Assembly: GCA_964057225.1 (NCBI GenBank)
Contig: OZ059894.1
Location: 16,584,476 to 16,648,475, forward strand
DNA length: 64,000 nt
Reading direction: 5' to 3'
DNA from: Auanema rhodensis
Lineage: Eukaryota; Nematoda; Chromadorea; Rhabditida; Rhabditidae
Positions 26,469 through 41,400 of this stretch are shown in pieces; the stretch's first letter is position 1; each line of letters opens with the position of its first letter. The notes beneath the pieces were generated by a model that worked only from the letters and a program-made list of their open reading frames with translations, ran no database searches and had not been told where the DNA came from. A program made the position numbers and the translations under genes.

Positions 26469-29400
26469 ATGTCATCATCATCTGAGTCTTCTGATTCCGA
26501 GGATGAAAAGAAGGTAAAAGGTTTTAAGGTTATTTTTTATTAATATAATTTTTCTAGGTGACCAGAAGCGATTCTTCCGATGACGATAACGATAATGATA
26601 ATCTGAAAAATGAAAAGTCATCAGAACAGCAATTTGACAGTGGTGGTATGTTTAAGATATGCTTGTTGTACGCGAACACGTGAAATTGAGTGTTCATTGA
26701 TTTTTTTTTTGTTTTGCTTCATGGACGATTGGCTATAAACTTAGATTTTTTCTCTCAATTTTAGACTCCGGCTCTGAATCTGACTCTGAATCAAGCGATT
26801 CCGACAATGATCAACCTTCAAGCAGTCGTAAGCGGCCAGCGCTCCAGAAGAAAACTCCTGTTAAACGGAGAAGACGTGACGAAAGCGAAGAAGTAGGCTA
26901 AACAAAACTTATTTTATGATTATGTTTTTATTTTAGGATAAAAATAGAGAATTGTTCGATAACGAAGAGGATTACACCAGCTGGAGGAATATGTCAGAAA
27001 AGGATCGCGAACAGAAAATATTTGAGTTAATGGAACAGAAGGAAATTAATAAGAAAAGGTATAAATTTTTAAAGTGCTTGTTTTCACTTTATTCTTTTTA
27101 GGGAGCAGATTACTCAAAAATTGAAAGCACAAAACAGTGATCAAGTAGACACAGAACAAGGAAAAAGGTCAAAACGGGAAGATAAACGTAAAAAGACTGG
27201 AAGCGATAGTAGTGAAGATGGTATAAAATCTTATATTTGACTGATTATGCTGTAATTTGCTTACAGATGAACCTCGCCAAGGAACAAAAGGTTCGGAAGA
27301 TTCTGATATAGATGCAGATTTCCATCGTCCTAGTGAAATGGATCGAAGGAGAAAGCACAAAAGTGCAATGGCTGATTTACTTCAAAAACGACGCGAAAAA
27401 GAGAAAAAAAAAGGAAGTAAGTATCCAAATTTGGTTTATACTTACAGTTTCTTTACTAGCTGCCCTCTCATATGATGCAGTATTTGGTAAAGAAAAGGAT
27501 GAAGGAAGTGATTCCTCTTCCTCTTCTTCAGAATCTTCAACCAACTCTTCTAGATCATCATCTTCTTCACGGTAATGATAATCTATGCCGTATAGTACTT
27601 TGAAAATAAGTTTTAGTAATTCTTCACCTGTTCGAAAACCCAGTGATGATGAGCGTGATTCCGCGGCTAAGAAACCGGTAATTTAACACATTTTAAATTT
27701 ATCTTTAAAATTTTCTGATTAGATTGAAAGCAAGGATGAGCTTGTTCGAGCAAGAATGTCTCGTTTCAAACTTTCTAAGATTGTACATGCTCCATTTTTT
27801 GGTGATGTGGTTAAAGGATCATTTGTGCGCATTCAGACAGGTCCTATACCCGGTAGTAAGAGCAGATATAGAGTATGTGCTTTGAATACCTTCCAGAACA
27901 CAGTTTATTTCAAATAGATTGCTAAAGTGTTAGATGTTGTTCAAACGGCAAAGATTTACTCGTTAGAGGGCACAAAAACAAACAAAGGATTAAAATTGAA
28001 ATGGGGTATGCTATTTTATCCGTTTTTTATAGTTTATGTCTTGTTTAAGGTAAGCATGAGCGTGTTTATCGCTTAGAGTTCGTTTCGAATACCGAATTTC
28101 CCGATGATGAATATCATGAATGGAAAGAAGTGACTCAACAGGAGGTAGTAATGACAAGATTCTGTGTAATGATTTATAATATTTAAGGATTCTATGCCAT
28201 CCGTTGAACATGTCCAAAAGAAACAAAAAGAAATTAATAAGGCTATGAATCATAATTTCACTAGCGAAGAAATTGATTTTGTAAGAGAGAATTTAATAGT
28301 TTATTTTTTTATTTACGAGTTGTTTCTAGATTTTAAAAGAAAAGGGACGATTTACAAGAACTCCACGAAATTATGCTATGTCTAAAGGAGAGTTGATGAA
28401 GAAAAAGGTATGAGGTGGCATAAACTGTAATATTCTTCTTCTTTGTATAGGAATATGCTGAGCAATGTGGAGATATTAAAGAAGCACAAAAACTACAAAG
28501 AGAGATTGAAGAGTTAGATTCTAAAGCTGAACAACTAGTGAGATATATGACTCAATTTTTCTTTCAATTTGTTTACTTCACAGGATAAAGCTCGGTCGGC
28601 AGATATATCTGCTATCACTTGGATAAATCAACGCAATAGAAATAAAATGAAGCAAGCTTTCTTGGGAGACCAAGTTCATGTAAGCTCCTAATAGTTTGAG
28701 TTATTTATGAAATCTTATTTAGATTGATATGACTGCTGGAGATGATCCCTTTACCAGAAAAAAAGATCGAATGAAAGTTGTGTCATCACGCAAAGATAAA
28801 CCTGGCGTCGTATCTAAAGAAGAAGATGATGATAATGGTAAATTACCTCTCAATTACTTCTTATCTATTTTTTTTCAGAAGCTGACCCTGCCCCAAAGGT
28901 GGATGATCCAACAAAACAGAACAAAGCTAGTACTTCGGCAACATCTTCTGGTGCCCCACGAGCTTCCTTTATGCCTTCATTTGGAGGCCCTCGTAAGTAG
29001 CGAACAGCCAATATCTATAATCAAGATTATATTTCCAGGTACTAGTAAAAGTGCGAATGACCTGTTTAATTTACATAGACAAATCAATCAGATTGAATTA
29101 GATATAGATCTAGGTATTAATTTTCCGCTCATTTGTTTAATAGGATCTTTCTTCAGATAAACTAACCACAGTGCGGGAACCGATTCCTGGTCGATTAGAT
29201 GATTTTGATTCTAGTGTTATGAGGGCACCAGCAGCTCCTCAGTCTGACAACCGGCGGTTGTAATTAGTCTAAATATATGTTTGTAATACGTACTTTTAGA
29301 ATGGTTTCCTTGGATGATTACCGAAAGAGAATGGCTACAAAAACAGCCGGAAGCTCGCAGAGTGGACCGTCCAAATATACTTAACTATTATATGATATAA

Positions 29401-32400
29401 TATAGCGAGAAAATAATACGTATCACGTTGATAAATCTTGCTTAATAAGCTAGTATAATATACTTGCTCTGAAAGTTTGTTTGATGAAGCATTTCATCTA
29501 GAAATATTTTGTATTATAATCTGAGCAATGGTTCAGCAGGATTCTTTCATATTTCCCCATCTTCTTACCACTTGAGCTAATTCATTCGTCCAAATAATTT
29601 AAAATTTAGTTCGCTTTAGCTATTATGTGGCCCGTGATCATCACTAATACGAGGTTGTCTAATCGGATACTTTTTTTCCGGAGTACTACTATTTCTTCCA
29701 ATTCCTGAACTATTCATATAGTAAAGTGCTGTTTTTCATGATAGTAGACTTAATATACCTATTTTCAAATTTTGACACTCCCACTGCCCTCCAATTAACT
29801 CTGGCCAAGTTGTTAAATTACTCTTGGGAAGCAAGTTTCATGTTTACTGTTCACGAATCTCTATTTTTCTAAAAATTGTATTATATTATTATATTCTCCC
29901 CTTTTTATTTGTTGTCTATTATCCATTTTATTTTCGTTTCACAGGTCATCTTCTTTCAAAAATTTCTCCAGTAAGTCTTCTTGGTGTAGCCTTTTTGTAT
30001 TATTTCAGAACTATTAGGTTTTAATAAATTTTTCCCCATAAAGAGCAGCTTATTAAATATCAGATTAGAAAAACAACAACAGACAAGGTCAATAATTCGT
30101 TTTTTTATTTTTTTCAATCTTTAAGAAGTTAATAATATACAGTTTGGCAATAAGTGAAATCTTCAAAAATTTGTCTATCAAAAACATTTGTGTTTGTTAG
30201 GATTAACTAGCAGTGTTGTTAATCTAACAACAAATAGTTAACTTTCATTTAGGCTTGGCTTGCTCCACTGTTGATAACTCTAGAGCTTGGTTCGTTCTCT
30301 CCTCTCCAGGCCTTCAACTTCAAGACAGTTTCAATGGCAAAGAGAACAGTGAGAGCAACACAGATGATCTGAAATTAAAATATTTTGATGTTTGAAGTGG
30401 AAGATGTGTACTAACAGCGCTCATGATTGCGGCTCCTCTTCCGTCGGTTCCCCAACTGGCTGAGAGATGAACCATCAACCAGATCGAGATAAAGTAGAAC
30501 ATAGTATTAACTCCGTAAAAGAGAAGTTCCTGGAAGAATTAAGAAATTTAAAAAAATAAAGATTTGAAGAAAACTCACGACTACAATAAGCCCTTCTCTT
30601 GTTGGTTCATCTTTAATTGTAAGGTGAGGGAAGCATACATAAGCAAGGAGGAATCCGCAAACAACAATCATGGTTTCAAAAGCAATGTGCTCAGTCCAAG
30701 CAGCGGTTGTTGTTCTTCTATCAGCACAGATAGAAAGAACGAAAGCAACGAAGGAAAGAACCTATGAACATAATTTAAATCCTATAAAAATAATTCAAAT
30801 TACGATTTCAGCAATCTTTAGAACACCAGCAATGGTTCCCATGAACCCAGTGTTCAGTTGTCCCTGTCTATTGTTGGGGATGATCTGAATTTTGCTGGTC
30901 ATATGGAATTGCAGCTTCTTCTTTTCCTTCTCTGGTTGGCTAAAAGAAGTATTATAAGTTGAACAAATGAAATTTAAAGTTTACCTGGACATGGCTGGTT
31001 TTTCAATTTGAGATTCTTTAATCTCGTTGGCAACTGGTCCCAAGTCTACTGTGGTTTGACAAGTATCTTCTTCGGATCTGAGCATCTGAATGCGGAGAGT
31101 AGAAAAGAAAGAAGGAAGACTAGGAAAGCGGTTATGGGGCTGCATAAATATAATAAAATAAGTGAATTAACAACTAATAGTATAAATAGGTCTGTGGATC
31201 ACATCAGTTAACCAAGGTGGCACAAAAATAAAGATTGAGATCTCAAGTTATTAGGCGAGAAAGGAAATATGAATCTATGTGACCTAGTGAAAAATTTCAG
31301 TTGTATAATATATATTTATTGAAAACAAAAAAAAAGAAAAATAAGCTTATGGACGTGGTCGGACTGGCTTTGAATGTTAGAAATGATCTGCCGTTCTTTG
31401 CTTACTGACAAGACGACAATATATTTCTAGTTAACAGGGCAGAAAGGAGGACGGAAGAAGCAAAAGAAAAATCTTTGTAAGTGTTGCTCCACTTTCAGAA
31501 GTGATTGATCAGATAATTTTCGAACAACATAAACATATAAAAAAGAATTGAGTGAATAGCAACTGTGAAAATGAAGAACTGATTTTCATGTCAAGACAAC
31601 AACTTTTTGACAGAATGGTTATAAGAAACTTGCGAGACTATAAGGAGAGAGGCCTGGATGTTGATATGGCTTGTCCTTGAACTCGATTAGAAATCGATCT
31701 CTCGTCTCTTAGTAGTTTCTCAGGTATTCGGGGATAATATCTGCGGACATGATCAACAGTAGTGATAGTATGTTGACACTAGTTCGCTTCTTCTCTCTCA
31801 TAAGAAGTGTCGTTCTAAGATAACCGTTAGGAGCTTGATGTAGCAAAATAAAAAAGAGAGAAGAGATGAAAAAAGTTGAGATATCATGAAAAACTCAAAA
31901 CTATTTTTAACAAAAAGGAAACAAAAAAATCGTCAGTTATATGAATATGAAAAATGTATTGTTTTAAAAATGGTTGAAAGACGAAAAGTCGGGACTAAGT
32001 TGTTGAGATGAATAAAAAAGTGTGGTAGTTATCAAGGGCAGGTTATATTAATCCGTTGGTTTGAAAAAATCCGGTTGCAGCCTACCCTTCAATAGTTCTC
32101 TACATAAAATACAAAATAAATGTCGAAAATATAATAATGCCATAGTTGTATAAGGAGGTTAAGCATTAAGTTGGAAATGCGGGCAAGATTTTCCAGCTTT
32201 CACGGCCGTTTAGGCTTTCTTATAATCTTCTGATTATAATAGCAGAAGTATAGAAAATAATCTTACCAAATTGCTTCAGAGTCCGTAGTCAGTCAAGCAA
32301 CGCCTGGCGAAACAATTGATGAGCTAATAGGTCTGTCTGCCTGTTACCCCTTTTTTTAGATGGCAAGAAGAACCGGTGTTAGAAGAACCACAATGTTACA

Positions 32401-35400
32401 CTGATAGGCCTACTGATGAAACTAGGCGCAGTTTGAACATTACTGCATTGCAACTCGCTTAGACAATTAGCAAGATAGTTATCTACCGGTTATAATAAAA
32501 CAAAAGTAATTGTTTAAATACAATTTTTTGAAATTTAAAATTGTGGGTTAAGGAGTTGCATGATTGATGTATTGACTATAGGGGGACAAATCTGAGAAAT
32601 AGTTGAAGTTTTTGCAGTCTTTGTTTAAGAAAAAACATTAACTAAGAGTGGTGATAATGAGTAGGAGTTGAAGAAGAGAAAGGAGAAAGAAAAAACGAGG
32701 AAAACGAACAGAAGATGGATAAAAAGAGAAAGAGGAAGATGAACAACGAACATGATTGCAAATCAAGTATAGAAATTTTAAAATGAAGTCGCTCAAATAC
32801 ACAGCCATACCTGGGTCATGACCGGTGTTGATTGAACAATGTTTTGTTATGTCCATCACTCATAGCTCGTATTATGATTGACTATAATAGGCAATGGAGG
32901 TCAGCTGAGAAACATAGAGAGGTATGGAGGATAATATTTAATTGCATACTAACATTGTAATTTGATTTGATTTATAAGTTACTATACACAGACTTACCAG
33001 TTTTGTTTCAGTCGATCCATCAGGATTGCTTATTGTTACTGTCTCGGCTCCTTTCATTGGTATTCGCTTCTTAACACGAGCTACTTGACCTAGAGCAATT
33101 TATTGAGAAATTTCATTGAAAAAAATTATATAGAAATATATTTATTTAGAAATACTTTAACGGCGTGTTAGTGAAAGAAAGGAAATGATAAGAATTTGAC
33201 TCTTCTGAAGTTGCGATTAGCGACAGTCAGAGAGCTGAAGCATGAAACGTTTTACAATGAGCAAGCGCGAACATTGATAGAAAGCTTCTTCCCTCTTCTT
33301 CCTTTCTCTTTCTATCTCGCTGTCTCTTCTTCTTCTTAGAGTATTCATCTACTTCTCTTTTCGAAGAAATGCTTAAACAAACACATAAAAGAACGCAAGT
33401 CGGTTGTTCAATAAGTTTTCTTGTAGTTTTCATTAATCCGATCACAATGGTCGAAAACGCAGTGCAACTCTCGAAACTTGTATTAACTTACATATCGAGA
33501 CAATACGCAAAACAATCAATCAGGTAAGATAAATAATAAGGTTGTTTCAACAATTTTGTCAATTTCTTACCAAATAGCCAAATAGGTGTTAATCGACAGA
33601 TATAGAATTATAAAAAAGAGGTGAACTAAGATGAAATTTTGATGAAACTTGCCGATTACAGATTCATTGATGAACGCTTTTATATCAGCCGGCAACTGAA
33701 TCATATGTTACGTTTATAGAAATTAGTCAATGTAGTAATGAAATGACAGTGGAACAGCTATTCTTCCCCCTCTCTTTCTCTCGTTTTCTCTGTCGTTTTT
33801 CGTAACTGTCTCTATTCGTGTCATTACAAGTCGTATTATTTAATAAAGATACTAAAAAAAGAGACAACTAGAAGAAAGCGAACCATAATCAAGTTATTAC
33901 ATTGCGAGTTTCTATCAAATATTACCTCCTCTATGTTTTTTCCGTTTAGAGCTTGTAAGTTGTTCATCTTCAGCAAATCCTAGATGTGCTTCATTATGAA
34001 GCTCAAGGGAATAATATTTTTCAGATTCCATTAATACTTCAGTAAAATAATAGAAGAAATACAGTAAAAAGCATTAGCTATTGTGAGAAAGTTGTAATCA
34101 AGGGCAAAACTTTGAATTTTTAAGCAATGGCATGCACTAGCTATGTGATATGATCAAGATCAGAGGACAGCTGACATCGTTGTGTTAGAATGAATGTGAT
34201 TGCACGCTTCATAAAGCATGTGGCAAAGCATGAGCTTAAGAAAAGTGTTGAATTTAAGGAACAAATCGTTATATTATTAGTTTGCTATTATCGCCTAGAA
34301 ACGATGCTTTTTGGATACGGATAGAAATGTGACAATACATTCTTAATTATATTCTTTTTGGCAAAAAAAAAGTAACAAAGTCATTTCCTTCCGGTTATTT
34401 CCGGCGGTGTTCATTAAGCTCTCAGTTGTTAACCACAATAACAACCATAACCATTAATTCCTCTCTTTTGCTACCTAATTTGGTCATGAACAGGTGGACA
34501 ACCTATTGTCTAGCATAGCGATTACCCTTTTTGGGATCCATTCGCTCGCTGTAAGATTTGGTCCACAAAATTTACTTCGTTTTCCCCTGTTTTTGATCGA
34601 TTTTTAACTATTCATTTTCATATAATCTCGACAAGTTATTGGAAGATAAGTAGTTGAAGGATTAGAAGGTCTAAGCCTTTCCGAGGGCACTGTGCATTCT
34701 TTGGACTATCTTTTGCCTATTCACTGAATGGCAGAAGGCCACGCCCTCAAGGTAAGGGAAATAACATGCCATGAGTGAGGTAGAAGTGTCCCCCACCTGG
34801 CCCGGCTCACTACCCGCATCCATGCCAGACGCCATACATGGTTCCGGAACGACTTGACCTATACATATAATACTTTTCTATTCATTCTTTAGATATTTAA
34901 TATTCTTATTCCATGCCTTTGATTGAATCGAAGATTCTCATTTATCATTCGATCATTTCAGATAACAACACCTTTCATATAATTCAAATTTTTGGAGAAT
35001 TGCTTAAAATCTATATAATTAGATAAATGAAGTTTAGATGTTTAATATTGCTAGTTCCTTTAGCAACAGCACAAATAAGTAATCAGCTCAAACTTGAACT
35101 ATCTCAAGTATCTCATTCAGGGTTTTGTGAAGTTTCTGGATCATGCCGACAATGTCCTGATAAGCGTTATACATACTATAGATGTAACTCCCAGGTGCTA
35201 AACACTAAAAGAAAATTGTTATTTTCAAATTTTAATTTATAGAGAGATTGTTTAAATGGTGAAACATGCACAGAAGGATTTTGTTGTCCAAATATTCAAA
35301 ACCAACCTCCTATGATGACACAATTCAATGAAAGTAAGTGAAAGTGTGTGATTAGGTAACCTGTCAGAAAATGTTTTGAATTCTCAACTGTTCAATGTCC

Positions 35401-38400
35401 TTTATTGTCAGTCAAACACTATTTCACAGACAAGCTTCTACTAATCTATGTCCTCGCTTAATGCTTATATAACTTCTCAGCTTTCATCGCTACTACCACA
35501 TCATCAGCTACAATTCACTTATATAAACCGGATCCCTTTCCTCTGCCGCCTCTTTTTTTAAAAGATAACTCAATTATTGCTCAAAGTAATGATGTGGATG
35601 AAAAATGTGGAGATGGTTCAGACTGGGTAAATCGTTGTAAGAAAGACTCTGATTGTAATGGCTTATTGATATGCATGGACGGTAAATGTTGTCGAAGTAA
35701 GTACTTTTTTCCATCTACACTAAAAAATCTTTTAAAAAAATGTCTTGTGTACTTCATCGTTCTAAAAATAATCTTTTCGTTTCTTTTTTCTATCGGGCAA
35801 ACGTACAATCCAATCAACCTTTCTCATATACACAACAGATTGACTTACCTTGAACATAATGATGGGCTTTCAGCTCTAATTAAGGTCATGTAAACCCCTT
35901 GGGAAAAAATATAAAGTTCGAACTCAATTTAATTCCTTGTACTAGGTTTTGAGTAAGACTTACATTTAGAGATTTGTCCTATTGAAGCAAATAAAAATTC
36001 TTGAAAGTTTGGCATTAAGTGATTTCACCTAGCCTTAAAATGCCGCATTTTACGATCGCTAGAAACGTTTTGTGCCAAAGTCCTTGGCTAAACTAGTTGC
36101 ACAGTCAACGTGCAGTAGCTTTTGAAAGAAGAAATATTTTTCAACATCACAAAATTCCTATAAATAACAAGCTATGGGGTTAGATGATCGCATGAGACTT
36201 GAGCTGAAAATAGGAGGTTTCTCGTTGTTATATAAGAATGTTTCAAACATTAGCTAAACCGGATCATTATGCTACCAACATATAACAATTGAAACTTTTT
36301 CAAACGTTAAATTTCATTTCATTTCTCAAATCATAAATAAATGTATAGAAATTTGAAAAAAGAAATTTGTTTTTACAATACAGGAACAACCTTCTAACAC
36401 ATACTGTTCATCCAAAATAGAATTTTTTATTTTGAAAACGTAATCTTATAAAGCGGTTGCATCAAGAATTTGGAAAACATTCAAAACACGCAACTGGTAT
36501 TCCCCTTTTTAACGATATGAATGCTCAAGAACGTAAAAATGTATTGTGATATAGAATTCTTTAACTATTGTATACAAATATTATTCTGATTATATTAGGT
36601 TGTTCGCAGAGAAGACGAGAAATACTGGATAAATTGGCAGCGACGGAAATTCTTGGACGAGCAATTCCACAATGTACAGAAGATGGAAAGTACTATAGAA
36701 ACAAGTAAAATCAATTTTAATTTTCAGCATAAAAACAAAAACATTTGCATATTTAGACAATGCTTTGCTGGATCAATAGAAAACTGCTGGTGTGTTAACG
36801 GATCGGGCAAAAGATTATTGCCATCAGATATAGAATGCCAAACTAAAATTCGAAGAAAAGAACATAATTGGGCTCGCAAGGCACAGTTACTGCGTGATGA
36901 GTTAACTAAAAAACAAAAAGTATATTCTTAATGGGATTTCATAATGAAATTTGTTAGTTTTTCAGGATAACTGTACACTTGTAAGAAGAGGAAGTTGTCC
37001 AAGAATAAGAGCTGCTGCATCAATACCTCCAATCTTATGTAACTGTGATGAAGACTGCTACGGCAATAAGAAATGTTGTGAATATGAAGCTAACCGAGTC
37101 TGTATTGAACCAGGTTTTCAATTGTATTTTCTTTTAACAATGTCTAGAAAAGCTTTTTTAATATGAATATACAGAATAATTACCTCTTGCAGATTAAAAT
37201 TTGTCTAGCTCTGGTAATAACCCTTTATTTGTTATAACTTTTAACATTTTCTGTTATCCTGCTTTTTGTATTAACTTCTCCCGCTTTCTATCCATTTTAT
37301 CCAATTTATATGAATGTGTTTGCTTTTACTTGCTTGCAACACTTTATTGTTAGCATCTTCAGCTTTGCTATTTTGCCTAATTCTTTTAATAGATATTTCT
37401 TAATTATTCGTTATCTTTCAGTGGCGTCGAACGACGATATTACACTCCTTTGTGCTTCTAATGAACAATTCTCTGCTTGCCATTCTCCGTGCCAGCCAAC
37501 TTGTGAAGACCCTACCGTATTACCATGCCCATCACCAACATGCCAAGCAGGATGTCATTGCCAACCAGGTTAAAATTGGGAATTATGTTTTTTTTTCTAA
37601 AAGTGTTCAATCGTTCGTTCTCGATCGCATCCTCTGACCTTAGAGACTATATTCTGAGAACTTAATCCGATGTTCTTTAGAGGATTTTATATGTAATTTT
37701 CAACTTTTTGCCTAAATTAGAACGCATGTATAGTACTTGGCCTTGCCAAGGTTTTGCAGTCATTTTAATCTCCACTAGGGGACATCGCAAAAAACCCGGG
37801 TAGATTCAACTCGTTCTTTCAAAAACAGAAATTTAAACAAAGATCAAATAGAAAATTATCTTGAAGGTTTCATTCGACGAGATGGATCTCCACATTCGCC
37901 ATGTATAGCAAAATCATCTTGTGTTATGTACGATGTAACTGCTCAATGCTCAGATCAACGACGAGAATATCAAGGATGTGGTTCGTCATGTCCAATTAGT
38001 TGTCAAAATAGAAATTCGCCGAGGCATATTCTAAGAAAAATCTTTTAATATCTCATTGATTTTCAGATGTCATGAGCGTTGCGTCTCAGGCTGTTTCTGT
38101 CGTGTTCCTTACATCCTTGAGAACAGTGAAGATCCTTTGAACTCTAGGTTTACTATCAAAATTGAACGAAGTAAATATTTCAACTGTTTTTAGATGCATT
38201 TTGGCTTCCGAATGCACTCCAGCAACTCCAGTTGTTGCTACAGTTCAGCATAATATGAGGGATTCCTATTCCCAATTTCCCATAGTGCCAGCTCAGAATG
38301 TTTGAATAATATTGATTTTTATTTAAGTACTTGATATCTTAGGCATTCAATCCTTACTCTCAATATTATCCCACCCCAGGTAGTACGGCTACTGTCATAC

Positions 38401-41400
38401 CAAATACAAATCGTTGTGCTGATTCCTTAAAAAACTATCTAAGCTGCGGAACAAAGTGTCCAGGTCATTAAGAGTCTACGTTATCACATTGAAATATTTC
38501 AAGTTTTAGTTGGTTGTAATGCACTGTCTCCCTCGGTTAGTTGTACACTTCAATGCGTACCTGGTTGTTTCTGTCATGCTCCTTATATTTTATTAGATTC
38601 AAATGTGGGTTTTTTTTTAATTCTATCAAACAACTCAATTTCAGGATCCACAATCTGCATGTGTTTTACCTCAGAACTGCCCAAGTAAAGAGTCTTCTCC
38701 AAAAACATGTCCTGATCCCAGAAAAGAATATTCTACATGCGGAGCAGCCAGGTACAGAAATATAGTTTTAAATATGCTTAAAATAATACATTACAGCTGT
38801 GCTAGATCTTGTTCAAATCTTTTGGGACGCTGTGAGAGTGGTCATTGTTCATCAGGATGTATATGCCGCGAACCATACGTGTTACAAGTTAGTTCCAGTT
38901 TTTGAACGCAATTTAAAAAAATGAGGTGTAAAGCCAACCTTATAACCGTAACGATATAAAGACCTGTAACGATTGATTGTACTTGACTTGTCAATATCCG
39001 CTCGTAAGAACGCCGCGTCGTACACTGAAGTAACGCACGGAGCTGGTGAGCGCACAATATTTTTTCAACTCTGCTCTTTTTATAAGACGCAATTTGTCAA
39101 AATCGTATAGCATATGGGTTTCACTAATTAAAAAATGGCATTTGTATATAATTTTGTAAAATTAGTGTACAGAGTACCTTTCTAATGCTAACCGCTTATA
39201 TCGGACAGCACCAGTCAGAACCCTGATCAATCTCCGCCCGTAAGAACGCCGCTACTGACATTATAGTCAGAACGGAGCTGGTGAGCGAACAGGAGGAGAT
39301 TAAATCCTCTCATTTTTATATGGAGAGATTTTACTCTTCCGTATAAAGTATGGGTTTAGTATAAACCCAAAGCTTAAAAAATTGTTTGAATTCTTTATAA
39401 TACTAACCGCAGAACACGGTGCAGCACCGGTAAGAATTCGCCGATAATTTCCGCTCGTAAGAACGCCGCGTCGAACACTGAAGTATCGCACGGAGCTGGT
39501 GAGCGAATTAAAAGCTTTGCTAAACCATTAACTATATTGTCGCTGATCCCCTTTCCCCGTACTTGATATAGGTTTAAAAAAATAAAATAGCATTGCAATA
39601 TTTCTTTAAAAAAGGTTGGATGTTGGTAGGATCATTATAATGCTATCCGAGACAAGCGAATGAGCACCGGTAAGACTATCGTTCAATATCCGCTCGTAAG
39701 AACGCCGCGTCGAACACTGAAGTATCGCACGGAGCTGGTGAGCGAATTAAAAGCTTTGCTAAACCATTAACTATATTGTCGCTGATCCCCTTTCCCCGTA
39801 CTTGATATAGGTTTAAAAAAATAAAATAGCATTGCAATATTTCTTTAAAAAAGGTTGGATGTTGGTAGGATCATTATAATGCTATCCGAGACAAGCGAAT
39901 GAGCACCGGTAAGACTATCGTTCAATATCCGCTCGTAAGAACGCCGCGTCGAACACTGAAGTATCGCACGGAGCTGGTGAGCGAATTAAAAGCTTTGCTA
40001 AACCATTAACTATATTGTCGCTGATCCCCTTTCCCCGTACTTGATATAGGTTTAAAAAAATAAAATAGCATTGCAATATTTCTTTAAAAAAGGTTGGATG
40101 TTGGTAGGATCATTATAATGCTATCCGAGACAAGCGAATGAGCACCGGTAAGACTATCGTTCAATATCCGCTCGTAAGAACGCCGCGTCGAACACTGAAG
40201 TATCGCACGGAGCTGGTGAGCGAATTAAAAGCTTTGCTAAACCATTAACTATATTGTCGCTGATCCCCTTTCCCCGTACTTGATATAGGTTTAAAAAAAT
40301 AAAATAGCATTGCAATATTTCTTTAAAAAAGGTTGGATGTTGGTAGGATCATTATAATGCTATCCGAGACAAGCGAATGAGCACCGGTAAGACTATCGTT
40401 CAATATCCGCTCGTAAGAACGCCGCGTCGAACACTGAAGTATCGCACGGAGCTGGTGAGCGAATTAAAAGCTTTGCTAAACCATTAACTATATTGTCGCT
40501 GATCCCCTTTCCCCGTACTTGATATAGGTTTAAAAAAATAAAATAGCATTGCAATATTTCTTTAAAAAAGGTTGGATGTTGGTAGGATCATTATAATGCT
40601 ATCCGAGACAAGCGAATGAGCACCGGTAAGACTATCGTTCAATATCCGCTCGTAAGAACGCCGCGTCGAACATTAAAGTATCGCACGGAGCTGGTGAGCG
40701 CTGCAGTTTGAAAAATGGTAGAGAACTATATAGGCGGCCTCAAATTTTCGCCGTATTTCGTATGGGTGCTAAAGAAATGAAAGGATGAACATGTTGCTAA
40801 TACATTCGACAGAAGAGTGAAAGAAAGTGTACTTATGATTATTGAAATAAACTATCGGTACAAACTGTGATTAGGGAAACGACTGCATTTGAATGTAATT
40901 TTTAAAATATGATATAGTAACAGCTATTCAAACAGTAGTCCGTTCATTCTTATGTCAAGCACTTTTATGTCTCACATCTGCTGTACTGTTGTGTTCTCAT
41001 TCTCTGTTTTCTTATTCATGAATAGTGAAGATCGGTTAAACATTTAGTATGATGTTAATTGTATGATGAACTACAGAGTACTAATTATATATTAATATTA
41101 GTTAAGAAGAAGATATGAAAACAACGAAGGCTATATTCTTAAATATCTAATTGGTAAGATTAGTTATAATTGTTTCATAAAGAAACTTAATTATCTTGAT
41201 TAAATAATGGAACTTAATTAACATTTCATTTTTAATCATAAGCTTAAAGTGAAATAGCTTATATATTGAAAGATAGTTATCTCCGATATTCGATCTGAAA
41301 AAGTAGTTTGGGTTATATCGAGTAAACAATGTTGATATAAAGTGATTTTTATTGCTATATCCGTTTTATTTGTTTATAATGGCCTTTATTTTGGGAAGGT